Assembly: GCA_902780635.1 (NCBI GenBank)
Contig: CACZGH010000015.1
Span: 20,977 to 84,976, forward strand
DNA length: 64,000 nt
Origin: an uncultured Prevotellaceae bacterium
Lineage (GTDB): Bacteria > Bacteroidota > Bacteroidia > Bacteroidales > Bacteroidaceae
Direction of reading: 5' to 3'
Positions 18,980-27,838 of this stretch are shown here, one piece after another. Position 1 is the stretch's first letter. The number at the start of each line of letters is the position of its first letter. The notes below the pieces were generated by a model, which searched no databases, was not told the DNA's origin, and saw only the letters and a program-made list of their open reading frames with translations. Made by a program: the position numbers and the translations under genes.

Positions 18980-21061
18980 ATGTATCAAAGAAAGAAATCA
19001 ATTCATCCTATGTATACAGTCAAACACTCTTCTTTCCTTCTGATCTGCTGGTTGAGTTTCGCCATGGCCGCCACACTCTCCTTGTCGTCATGCAGCGATG
19101 AGCCCGACACCTCCAATTTCTATACCTTCAAAGGGCAGATGATGAGTGAATATCTCATGAGTCATGACAACTACAGCCAGTTCACTGCCTTGGTACAACG
19201 GACAGGTATGATGAAACTGCTCTCCACCTATGGCGAGTACACCTGTTTCGTGCCCACCAACCAAGCCATGTCCAACTATCTGTCAAAGAAAGGCATTGCC
19301 AGTATCGATCAACTCAGTCTGGCCGACTGCGATACCCTGGTGCGTACACACCTGGTAAAAGATATGTATACCACCGCCGATATGAACGACGGCGTATTGT
19401 CGACCTCCAACATGAACCGACGGTACATTGAGGTCAGCCATGGACTCGACGACCGTGGCAACACGGTGGTGTTCCTCAACGGCACCTCGCACATCATCTT
19501 CGAGTTGCAAGACGACTCCGTGGAGAATGGGTTTGTGCAGCCTGTCACTGAGGTGCTGGAGAGCAGCAACCGTATGATACTCGACATGATGGAGCAGAAT
19601 CCTCATATCAGCATCTATTCACAGGCGCTGCGCGCCGCTGGGTTCGCCTCTGTCTTATACCAGTATCGTGACGAGGAATGGGAGAAAATCAAGGTCAACT
19701 ACCCTCGTATACGCTACATCTCGCACGTCAATAAAGAGACGGCCACCGTGCCTGATGAGAGACGTTTCGGCTTCACCATCTTCGCTGCCACCGACTCGGT
19801 GCTCCGGGAGAAATATGGCATCACGTCTGTCGAACAACTCTATCAAAAAGCCTGTGAGATATACGACGAACAATACCCCGAGGATAAAAATGCCGAATAT
19901 CATGACTTCGCGCACATCACCCATGAGAAGAATCCGCTGCACCGTTTTCTCGCCTACCATATTCTCACACGCGATGTCAAGGGATGGAACTACCTCACTC
20001 CCTACAACGATATCGGTATAGAGACCCGTGATATGAATCCTGTAGACTGGTATGAGACCATGTTGCCCCATACGATGATGAAGTTTGAGCGACTGACGGT
20101 GCGCAAATGGGCCGGTCCCAGTGTCGTAGGTCAGCGGTATGCCAACCGCCGTTGGGACGATGAGTTCCAAATCCCCGGAGTGTACATCTATCCCACCGTC
20201 GAACCTGAATACAAACAAGATGCCCTCAACGGCAGGTATTTCTATGTGGGCGACATTCTGGCTTTTGATGATGTCACACGCAATGAGGTGTTCAACGCCC
20301 TCATCCGCATGGATTTCTCGACCATCTTCCCCGAGTTGATGACCAACGATATCCGTCTCAACCAACGCAACAATGGCGTGAAAAACCAGGATCCTGACTA
20401 TGATGAGACAGGAAAGTATGGACGCAACTACTACTTCCCCAATGGCTACCTCGATGGTGCGACCATCAACGAGGGCAGCTGGTTTGTCTACCGTCGGCCT
20501 CATGACTGGTATGACAGTTATGAGGGTGACGAGATGAACCTCTTCAAAGATTTCGACTTCACCTTCCGCCTGCCTCCAGTGCCGTTTGATGGACAATGGC
20601 AGATACGCATAGGTTTTGCTTCTGAGCCCACACGTGGTGTGGCACAGATCTACTATGATGACAAACCACAGGGCATCCCTCTCGACATGACCAGGAGCCT
20701 GAGTGACGCTTCCATCCTTGGTAACAATTGGAAGGCAGACTACAACTCCATGACCACCCTCGAACTCTCCACCGACCAAAAGGAGTTGAAAAACAAAGGC
20801 TACTACCGCGGCCCGACTGGGGGCTACCATTATCCCTACGGCGGCGGCAATGACCATGTCTACTTCGCGCGCCAACCACATACCTATCGCATGGTGCTCT
20901 GTACGACCAATATCAACTCCTCTGAAAACCACTACCTGCGCATCCGGTGTGTTTCGGCCAAGCAGGGTAATGACAATGAGTTCATGCTCGACTTCCTCGA
21001 ACTGGTGCCACGTAGTGTCTTCGGCATCACGGATGAAGGGGCGATGGAGCCTATGCTGTAA
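18980..21061 (+). CDS. Fasciclin-like lipoprotein with C-terminal beta-sandwich
   Basis: 693 residues, lipobox LSSC (Cys38); an ATG at 19010 would give a shorter signal. Two FAS1-like regions are seen: residues about 50-195 (YTCFVPTNQAM, DCDTLVRTHLV) and about 205-400 (FTIFAATDSVLREKYG). The C-terminal 200 residues (WQIRIGFASEPTRG, AQIYYDDKP, LDFLELVP) look like a beta-sandwich similar in layout to a carbohydrate-binding module. It lies 32 bases after SusD and just before another fasciclin-like gene, the position often held by surface glycan-binding proteins in SusCD loci. Ligand unknown. Confidence 0.75.
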   Translation: MYQRKKSIHPMYTVKHSSFLLICWLSFAMAATLSLSSCSDEPDTSNFYTFKGQMMSEYLMSHDNYSQFTALVQRTGMMKLLSTYGEYTCFVPTNQAMSNYLSKKGIASIDQLSLADCDTLVRTHLVKDMYTTADMNDGVLSTSNMNRRYIEVSHGLDDRGNTVVFLNGTSHIIFELQDDSVENGFVQPVTEVLESSNRMILDMMEQNPHISIYSQALRAAGFASVLYQYRDEEWEKIKVNYPRIRYISHVNKETATVPDERRFGFTIFAATDSVLREKYGITSVEQLYQKACEIYDEQYPEDKNAEYHDFAHITHEKNPLHRFLAYHILTRDVKGWNYLTPYNDIGIETRDMNPVDWYETMLPHTMMKFERLTVRKWAGPSVVGQRYANRRWDDEFQIPGVYIYPTVEPEYKQDALNGRYFYVGDILAFDDVTRNEVFNALIRMDFSTIFPELMTNDIRLNQRNNGVKNQDPDYDETGKYGRNYYFPNGYLDGATINEGSWFVYRRPHDWYDSYEGDEMNLFKDFDFTFRLPPVPFDGQWQIRIGFASEPTRGVAQIYYDDKPQGIPLDMTRSLSDASILGNNWKADYNSMTTLELSTDQKELKNKGYYRGPTGGYHYPYGGGNDHVYFARQPHTYRMVLCTTNINSSENHYLRIRCVSAKQGNDNEFMLDFLELVPRSVFGITDEGAMEPML

Positions 21062-21103
21062 ATGATGTCGACCAATAACAATGAACATAGAAGATATAGA
21101 GAT

Positions 21104-22741
21104 ATGACGAAAATGAAGCATATATATTTCTCGTTGGCATGCTGGACATGTTGCGGACTCATCACGCTTGCTCTCACAGCCTGCAGCGATGACTGGGATC
21201 AGCACTTCGAGCCTGCAGCATCGGTGGAAGGCACCCTTTGGCATGCCATCTCCGCCAATCAGGAGCTGAGCAATTTTGCCCGTGTCGCTCAGGCTTGCGG
21301 CTATGACCGCATCCTCGATGGTAGCCAGACCTTCACCGTCTTCGCACCCACCAACGCTGCCTTCACGGTAGCGGAGGCCGATGCGTTGATAGCCTCTTAC
21401 AACCAACAGCAGGCAGAGGGTGTGCGCACCAGCGACAATACCGTGGTGCGTCGTTTCATGCAGAACCACATCGCACAGTATCGTTTCCCAGTGTCATCGC
21501 TCACCGACTGTGCCATCTCGCTGATGAACGACAAATATGCTACGCTCACCAGCAGTCAGCTGAATGGCAATACGCTGTCGACGAAGAATGCGCACTGCGA
21601 CAATGGATTGCTCTTCACCTTGGACAAAAAGCTGGACTATGTGCCCAACGTGCTGGAGTGTCTCGACATCGAGGATGGGCTCGACAGTGTCTATCACTTC
21701 CTGAGCAGCCACAATGTCTATGAGTTCAATGAGTCGCAGAGTGTGCCAGGGGAGATCATCGATGGTGTGACCCACTATCTCGATTCTGTCACGGTGCTTA
21801 CCAATGACCTGCTATCACAGTATGGGTTGATCAACTCTGAGGATAGTACCTACTGGATGGTCGCTCCCACCAATGCGGAATGGAACCGGCTGGTGGAAGA
21901 ATACACGCCCTATTTCAATTATGCCAACAATGTGGAGAGACGCGACTCTATGTCATATACCAACACGCGTCTTGCTATCATCGGCGGCGGCTTCTTCAGT
22001 CGCACGAAAAACCCTGATGTCGCCTTCCGTGACTCTGCCGTCTCAACACAGGCTGTCAGCGCACAGCTTCGCAAGATGCAAGGCATCACTGAAAGTTACT
22101 ACGTCTATCAGCGTCCATTTGATCAAGGGGGCGTGTTTGAGGGTACCATCGACATACCATGTAGCAATGGGCATATGCTGAAGGCAGAAACCTTCCATAT
22201 CTCAAAATATGAGACCTTTATGCAGACCATCTCGGTGGAGGCAGAAAACAATCTCTATCAGGATACCCTCATCAATGCAGTCTCTCCGATGGCTATCACA
22301 CAGGTGATGTCCAACAACGAATTTTACGATCAAGTTTCAGGAGGCGCTTATGTCGAGGTCATACCCACCAACCCTTCAGCGCGTGTTGCTGTGGGCTTCA
22401 AGATGCCCAACCTGCTCTCGGGCGTGAAATATGACATCTATGCGGTGTTCGCCCCTGCCACAGCCGCTGATCCGCTGGCTGTCGAAGAGGCGAGTAAGCC
22501 TTTCAGGGTACTCAGTCGCATCAGACAGGCCAATCAGGACGGTGTGATGTCAGAGCCGCCTTTCCGTTATGCCAGGAGTGTTGACGGAACGAAGGTCGAT
22601 GAGGTGTTGCTGCAGTCGGGGGTCCGTTTGACCACCTGCTCCTGGGGACTCAACAACCCGACGGTGCGATTGGAAATGCAGTCCAACACCGATGGTGCGA
22701 CCCTAAGGATAGACCGTGTGATATTCCGCCCGGTGGAGTAA
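21104..22741 (+). CDS. Fasciclin-like lipoprotein with C-terminal beta-sandwich
   Basis: 545 residues from ATG 21104, which gives a compact signal with lipobox LTAC; the frame is open to an ATG at 21062 directly after the previous stop, adding 14 polar residues. A FAS1 domain is clear at about residues 35-190 (TFTVFAPTNAAFTVAEADAL, VVRRFMQNHI), with a second, weaker one to about 340 (TYWMVAPTNAEWNRLVEEY). The last 190 residues are a beta-sandwich (YVEVIPTNPSARVAVGFKMP, TLRIDRVIFRPVE). The overall plan matches the preceding gene at 18980, suggesting a duplicated pair. It lies 36 bases before the second SusC. Confidence 0.75.
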   Translation: MTKMKHIYFSLACWTCCGLITLALTACSDDWDQHFEPAASVEGTLWHAISANQELSNFARVAQACGYDRILDGSQTFTVFAPTNAAFTVAEADALIASYNQQQAEGVRTSDNTVVRRFMQNHIAQYRFPVSSLTDCAISLMNDKYATLTSSQLNGNTLSTKNAHCDNGLLFTLDKKLDYVPNVLECLDIEDGLDSVYHFLSSHNVYEFNESQSVPGEIIDGVTHYLDSVTVLTNDLLSQYGLINSEDSTYWMVAPTNAEWNRLVEEYTPYFNYANNVERRDSMSYTNTRLAIIGGGFFSRTKNPDVAFRDSAVSTQAVSAQLRKMQGITESYYVYQRPFDQGGVFEGTIDIPCSNGHMLKAETFHISKYETFMQTISVEAENNLYQDTLINAVSPMAITQVMSNNEFYDQVSGGAYVEVIPTNPSARVAVGFKMPNLLSGVKYDIYAVFAPATAADPLAVEEASKPFRVLSRIRQANQDGVMSEPPFRYARSVDGTKVDEVLLQSGVRLTTCSWGLNNPTVRLEMQSNTDGATLRIDRVIFRPVE

Positions 22742-22777
22742 ATCACTTGACGAAAGAACAAAGAAAAGCGAACAAAA

Positions 22778-25700
22778 ATGACCAATATAGCTATGAGAAG
22801 AATCATCATAACCAGTCTCTCGCTCCTGACGCTGGGCATTGCGCCACTCTCAGCTCAAAACGCGGAAGCGGTGGAGGGTGCGCCGCAGCAGGTGCGTAAG
22901 CAGGCTTCCACAAAGCAATATCCAGCGAGAGAGGTGAAAGGACGTGTCGTCGATGCCACAACCCGACAACCTCTTGGCGGTGTGCTGGTAAGTGCGGCAG
23001 AAATTGAAGGCTATAGCACATTGACGGAGTCGGACGGAACCTTTACACTTCGTGTGCCCTTGATAGCCACCTCGTTGTCATACAGCTCTCCTGGATACAA
23101 CCTGGTGAAAGCAGGCATGTCGAAGGGTGAGAAACAACGTGATGTCGGCCTTTTTCCCAACACATTTAGTGCAGACTATTCACCGCGGACCAATGTCGAC
23201 GCCGTCAACAGTGCAGAGGGATTTGAGTATTCCAATGCGGTAAGCATAGATGAAGAGATCCAGAAACACCTTGGTGCACAGGTGCGTACCATCGCACGCA
23301 ATGGTACGCCAGGAATAGGCAGCGTGATGTTGATGAATGGACTCAACTCCATCAATGCCAATGCGCAACCGCTCATCGTTGTCGATGGCGTGATCTATGA
23401 CCAGCAATACGACCGCACCATGCTGCACGATGGTTTCTACAACCATATTTTGTCCAATATCTCTCCCTCCGACATCGAGCGGGTGGAGGTGCTCAGAAAC
23501 GGCACCGCCCTCTATGGCGCAAAGGGTGCCAACGGCGTGATTCTCATCAGTACACGGCGCAATCATTCGATGGCCACACGCATCACGGCCAGCCTGTCAG
23601 GTGGTGTCACTTTCAAGCCAGCCACCTTTGACGTGATGAATGCCTCGCAGTATCGCAGTTATGCCAGTGACATGCTTCAGACCACCAACACGACGCTCAA
23701 GGACTTCAAGTTTCTTAACGATTCTCCTACCAACTATTATCTGCCCCAGTATAGCAACAACACCGACTGGAAAGAATATGTCTATCGCAATGCGTTCACA
23801 CAGAACTACAGCATCAATGTAGAGGGTGGTGACAACGTGGCCGACTACAACCTCTCGCTGGGTTACATCGACCATATGTCTACGCTGAAAAACAATAAGA
23901 TGAATCGCATCAACATACGCTTCAACTCTGATATCCATATCACTCAAAAACTCGGAGTGCGCTTTGATGCTTCATTTGCCAACCAGACACGCAACCTGCG
24001 TAATGATGGCGCACCGACCAACTATACAGAGGGTACGCCCACCTCGACAGCGTTCCTGGCTTACGCCAAGAGCCCGATGCTTTCTCCATGGACTTTCTCT
24101 GGTGGGGTCATTCGTGACGGATACATCGACGTGACCGACGAAAACTATCTCGATGAAGCACTCTCTGGCTACAGCAACTACAATTACAAGTTGTCTAACC
24201 CTTTGGCTGTCAATGAGTATGGAGATGCCAAAAACAAAAACCATTTTGAAAATTCGGTCATTAACCTGTCGGTGACACCCAGTTACCGTTTCAACGCTCA
24301 TCTGCTGCTGAGTGAGCATTTTAGCTACAATCTTGTCAACACCAATGAGAAGTTTTACATCCCTCGCAATGGTGTGCCCAGTTATTATGTCTCTGGGGTC
24401 AATGCCTATTGTGAGAATGAGGTGCGCTCTATGGCTGCCAAGCAAAATTCTGTGATGAGCGACACCCGACTGGCATGGAACAACCGCTATAAAGCTCACA
24501 ACATCAATGTCTTTGGCGGTGTGCGTTTCAACTGGGAAGACTACACACAGAACAATCAGTTGGGATACAACACCACAAGCGACAAAATGCCAGCCATCAG
24601 TTCGTCACTCGACAATGCCAAACCCTCCGGATACTCCAACTCTTGGAAAAACATCGCATGGTATCTGCAGGCAGGCTATGACTACCTGCAACGTTATTAC
24701 TTGCAGGTGAATGCGGCTGTGGAGACTTCATCCCGTTTTGGCCATGAGGCTGATCAGTCCATCAAAATGTTTGATGTGCCTTGGGGCATCTTCCATGGTG
24801 TTCAGGCGTCATGGGTTCTTACCAACGAACCTTGGCTTTCTCAGGTGAAAGGGGTCAATCATTTGCGGTTGCATGCCGGCTATGATGTCAGCGGCAACGA
24901 CGACATCAGCTACAATGCCGCACGCAGTTACTTCGCTTCGCACAACTTCCTGGAGGATGTCTCTGGCCTGTCGTTTGAGAACATCGGCAACACACGTCTG
25001 AAATGGGAAACCACCACTCGTTTGAACGCAGGCATCGAGGGACATTTCTTCGGCAATCGTCTGAACGTGCGGTTCGATTATTTCAACAGCAAGACCGACG
25101 ACCTGCTGATGTATCAGTCTCTCAAATACATCACCGGCCTGAGACAAAACTGGGCAAACAACGGGGCGATGAAAAATAGTGGGTTTGATGTCAGTGCCGT
25201 AGCCAAAGTCATCGCAACGAAAAACTTCCAGTGGGAGTTGGGCGCCAGTCTGGGGCATTACAAGAATGAGGTCACACGGCTGGCTGACGGCACACCACAT
25301 ATCGACTACACCGTCTATGGCGCTACCATTCGCACAGAGGTGGGCCAGCCTGCCAATCTTTTCTATGGTTATAAGACAGTAGGGGTTTTCGCCACTTCTG
25401 AAGATGCGGCAAGTGCCGGCCTCTCCATCCTGGGGGCTGATGGGATCACCCATCATTATTTCCAGGCCGGTGATATGCAGTTTGCAGACCTCGATGGCGA
25501 CCATCAGATCACCGAGGCCGACCGTACCGTCATTGGCGACCCCAACCCCGACTTCTATGGCAATATCTTCACCTCGTTCAACTATCAGCGCCTGAGGCTC
25601 GACGTACACTTCAACTACTCGGTTGGTAACGATGTCTACAACTATATGCGACAGCAGTTTGAGAGTGGCTCGCGCTTCATGAACCAAACCACGGCGATGA

Positions 25701-26035
25701 CACGTCGCTGGCAGAACGAAGGACAGCATACCGACATTCCCCGTGTCGCATTTCAGGACCCCATGGGCAACGCTCGTTTCAGCGATCGATGGATAGACGA
25801 TGGGTCTTATCTCAGACTCAAGACCATCACCCTGTCATACTCATTGCCCATCACCTCTACGTTCCTCCAGGGACTGCAATTCTGGGTGCAGGCCAATAAT
25901 CTCTTCACCCTTACCAAGTATCTGGGCACTGATCCTGAGTTTGCCTTGTCTGGCAGTGTCATCGGCCAAGGTATCGACTTGGGACGCCTCTCTCAGAGCC
26001 GTTCTCTGGTGGCTGGAATAAAAATCAATCTGTAG
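22778..26035 (+). CDS. SusC/RagA-family TonB-linked outer-membrane transporter (second of operon)
   Basis: 1085 residues; the signal peptide ends near PLSAQ, with ATG 22793 as alternative start. A carboxypeptidase-regulatory-like domain (REVKGRVVDATTRQPLGGV, about 50-125) precedes the plug (IERVEVLRNGTALYGAKGANG) and a long barrel ending VAGIKINL. The plug motif has RNGTALYGAKGANG in place of the common KDAAATAIYG of the first SusC, so the two transporters are diverged and probably serve different ligands or ligand fragments. It is followed after 33 bases by its SusD partner. Confidence 0.93.
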   Translation: MTNIAMRRIIITSLSLLTLGIAPLSAQNAEAVEGAPQQVRKQASTKQYPAREVKGRVVDATTRQPLGGVLVSAAEIEGYSTLTESDGTFTLRVPLIATSLSYSSPGYNLVKAGMSKGEKQRDVGLFPNTFSADYSPRTNVDAVNSAEGFEYSNAVSIDEEIQKHLGAQVRTIARNGTPGIGSVMLMNGLNSINANAQPLIVVDGVIYDQQYDRTMLHDGFYNHILSNISPSDIERVEVLRNGTALYGAKGANGVILISTRRNHSMATRITASLSGGVTFKPATFDVMNASQYRSYASDMLQTTNTTLKDFKFLNDSPTNYYLPQYSNNTDWKEYVYRNAFTQNYSINVEGGDNVADYNLSLGYIDHMSTLKNNKMNRINIRFNSDIHITQKLGVRFDASFANQTRNLRNDGAPTNYTEGTPTSTAFLAYAKSPMLSPWTFSGGVIRDGYIDVTDENYLDEALSGYSNYNYKLSNPLAVNEYGDAKNKNHFENSVINLSVTPSYRFNAHLLLSEHFSYNLVNTNEKFYIPRNGVPSYYVSGVNAYCENEVRSMAAKQNSVMSDTRLAWNNRYKAHNINVFGGVRFNWEDYTQNNQLGYNTTSDKMPAISSSLDNAKPSGYSNSWKNIAWYLQAGYDYLQRYYLQVNAAVETSSRFGHEADQSIKMFDVPWGIFHGVQASWVLTNEPWLSQVKGVNHLRLHAGYDVSGNDDISYNAARSYFASHNFLEDVSGLSFENIGNTRLKWETTTRLNAGIEGHFFGNRLNVRFDYFNSKTDDLLMYQSLKYITGLRQNWANNGAMKNSGFDVSAVAKVIATKNFQWELGASLGHYKNEVTRLADGTPHIDYTVYGATIRTEVGQPANLFYGYKTVGVFATSEDAASAGLSILGADGITHHYFQAGDMQFADLDGDHQITEADRTVIGDPNPDFYGNIFTSFNYQRLRLDVHFNYSVGNDVYNYMRQQFESGSRFMNQTTAMTRRWQNEGQHTDIPRVAFQDPMGNARFSDRWIDDGSYLRLKTITLSYSLPITSTFLQGLQFWVQANNLFTLTKYLGTDPEFALSGSVIGQGIDLGRLSQSRSLVAGIKINL

Positions 26036-26068
26036 CGGGTTTCGAACTAAGTAAGAATAAATACCATT

Positions 26069-27835
26069 ATGATGAACAAGATATCCAACGGAAAGAAGAA
26101 AGTACTGGCCACCAAGCTGATAGGTCTTTCTTTTGTCATTTGCAATTTGTCAATGACCATTGCATGTAAAGACTTTCTGTACGATGACTCCGACATCGTG
26201 ACCTACTCCGACAAAGAGTTCCTCAACAGCGACGCCGACACGCTTTGGTCCGTAGTAGGTATTATGAACAAAATGCAGACCATCGCCGACCGCACCATCC
26301 TGCTCGGTGAGTTGCGCGGCGACCTCGTGACGGTCACCCCCAATGCTGACGCTGACCTGCGTGACGTGTCGTTGTTCACTATCGGTGCCGACAACAAGTA
26401 TCATGATCCGACCGACTATTATGCCATCATCAACAATTGCAACTATTTCATTGCCAAGGCAGATACAGCCCTGAGGAACAATCGCAATGAGACGATTTTC
26501 ATGAAAGAATATGCCGCCGTGAAAGCGTATCGGGCATGGACATATCTGCAGCTGGCATTGGTGTACGGACGTGTGCCTCTGGTCACTGAGCCTATCGTCA
26601 GTATGGAACAGTCCGAACAGTCGTTCCCCCTCTATGGCATAGATGACATCTGTCAATACTTTATCACCGACCTTGCTCCATATGCTGAGATTGAACATCC
26701 TGGCTATGGCACCATACGCAACACCGATTCCAAACTGTTCTATTTCCCCATCTATGTGCTGCTTGGCGACCTCAACCTCTGGGCGGGACATTATCGTGAG
26801 GCGGCTGAGAACTACTACAAGTACATCAGTCAGAGAAACGGACGAAATTCTTCCTATCCCATCAGTATCAATGCCGTAAGGTTTTTGGCCAACGATTCTC
26901 ACTGGATGTCAACAGCCGACAGTTGGTCGATGATGTCTTTCGACAATGAGACCTATTCCATCAATTCTGAACTCATCACCATGATTCCAGGTGACTCCAT
27001 CCCGTCAGAAGGCAACTATAGTGAACTGCGCGACCTTTTCAACACCAATGAGCGCAACGAATTCAAAGAGTCGATACTCCCATCCCAACAGCTCTATCAG
27101 TTGTCTGCTGCCCAGCGCTACTGTCACTACACCTCAGGTGGGGAGTATGTGTTCTCGCCCGACGGTCTGGAAAATCACCTTTCCGGTGACCTCCGTCTCC
27201 AGGCGTCGTTCAGCCAGACCAACGTCAATATGATGCTCAATGGAAAACGTGTCACCAACTATGTGACTAATAGAAAATACGCCACCCGCAACGTGCATCT
27301 CTACCGCCGCTCCATGGTCTATCTGCGCATGGCAGAGGCTCTCAATCGGGCTGGTTTCCCACGCTTTGCCTTCCAGATTCTGAAAAGTGGTGTGAACAAC
27401 AGTGTCATCGAAAGTGAGGTGATACCTTACTATCCCTCTGACGAGGCTTGGTTGAGAACTTTTGATTTCCCCGACAATATCTATGTATTGGAGACGACAG
27501 CAGGAGGAAGCAATGAAAACACAATGGGAATCCATTCCCGTGGCTGTGGCTACTCCAATGCCAATACATCCTATGTCCTTCCTGACGACGAAAAACTCGA
27601 TGACGCTCAGCGACTGCAATATCAAACTGTCATGGTAGAGAATCTCATTCTCGATGAAGCCGCGCTGGAGTTTGCATTTGAGGGGCATCGCTACTATGAC
27701 CTCATGCGCATCGCCCTCCGTCGCAACGATCCCTCTTTCCTGGCAGGGCATGTGGCTCGTCGCAATGGCACGCTCGACAATGCTCTGTTCCAGAAACTGT
27801 CTTCGACAGACAATTGGTACTTAAAATTGGAGTAA
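26069..27835 (+). CDS. SusD/RagB-family surface lipoprotein (second of operon)
   Basis: 588 residues, lipobox MTIAC then KDFLYDDSD. The SusD C-terminal signature is present (EAALEFAFEGHRYYDLMRIALRR). Sequence similarity to the SusD at 17178 is confined to family motifs. It pairs with the SusC at 22778. Only 3 bases separate its stop from the start of the hybrid regulator, so transporter and regulator are almost certainly on one transcript. Confidence 0.92.
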   Translation: MMNKISNGKKKVLATKLIGLSFVICNLSMTIACKDFLYDDSDIVTYSDKEFLNSDADTLWSVVGIMNKMQTIADRTILLGELRGDLVTVTPNADADLRDVSLFTIGADNKYHDPTDYYAIINNCNYFIAKADTALRNNRNETIFMKEYAAVKAYRAWTYLQLALVYGRVPLVTEPIVSMEQSEQSFPLYGIDDICQYFITDLAPYAEIEHPGYGTIRNTDSKLFYFPIYVLLGDLNLWAGHYREAAENYYKYISQRNGRNSSYPISINAVRFLANDSHWMSTADSWSMMSFDNETYSINSELITMIPGDSIPSEGNYSELRDLFNTNERNEFKESILPSQQLYQLSAAQRYCHYTSGGEYVFSPDGLENHLSGDLRLQASFSQTNVNMMLNGKRVTNYVTNRKYATRNVHLYRRSMVYLRMAEALNRAGFPRFAFQILKSGVNNSVIESEVIPYYPSDEAWLRTFDFPDNIYVLETTAGGSNENTMGIHSRGCGYSNANTSYVLPDDEKLDDAQRLQYQTVMVENLILDEAALEFAFEGHRYYDLMRIALRRNDPSFLAGHVARRNGTLDNALFQKLSSTDNWYLKLE

Positions 27836-27838
27836 GAA

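Noticed and set aside
19655-21469. A 604-codon open frame on the - strand opposite the fasciclin-like genes
   Set aside because: It spans two recognisable + strand genes, and its composition (many His, Val, Ile, Gly) is typical of antisense translation.
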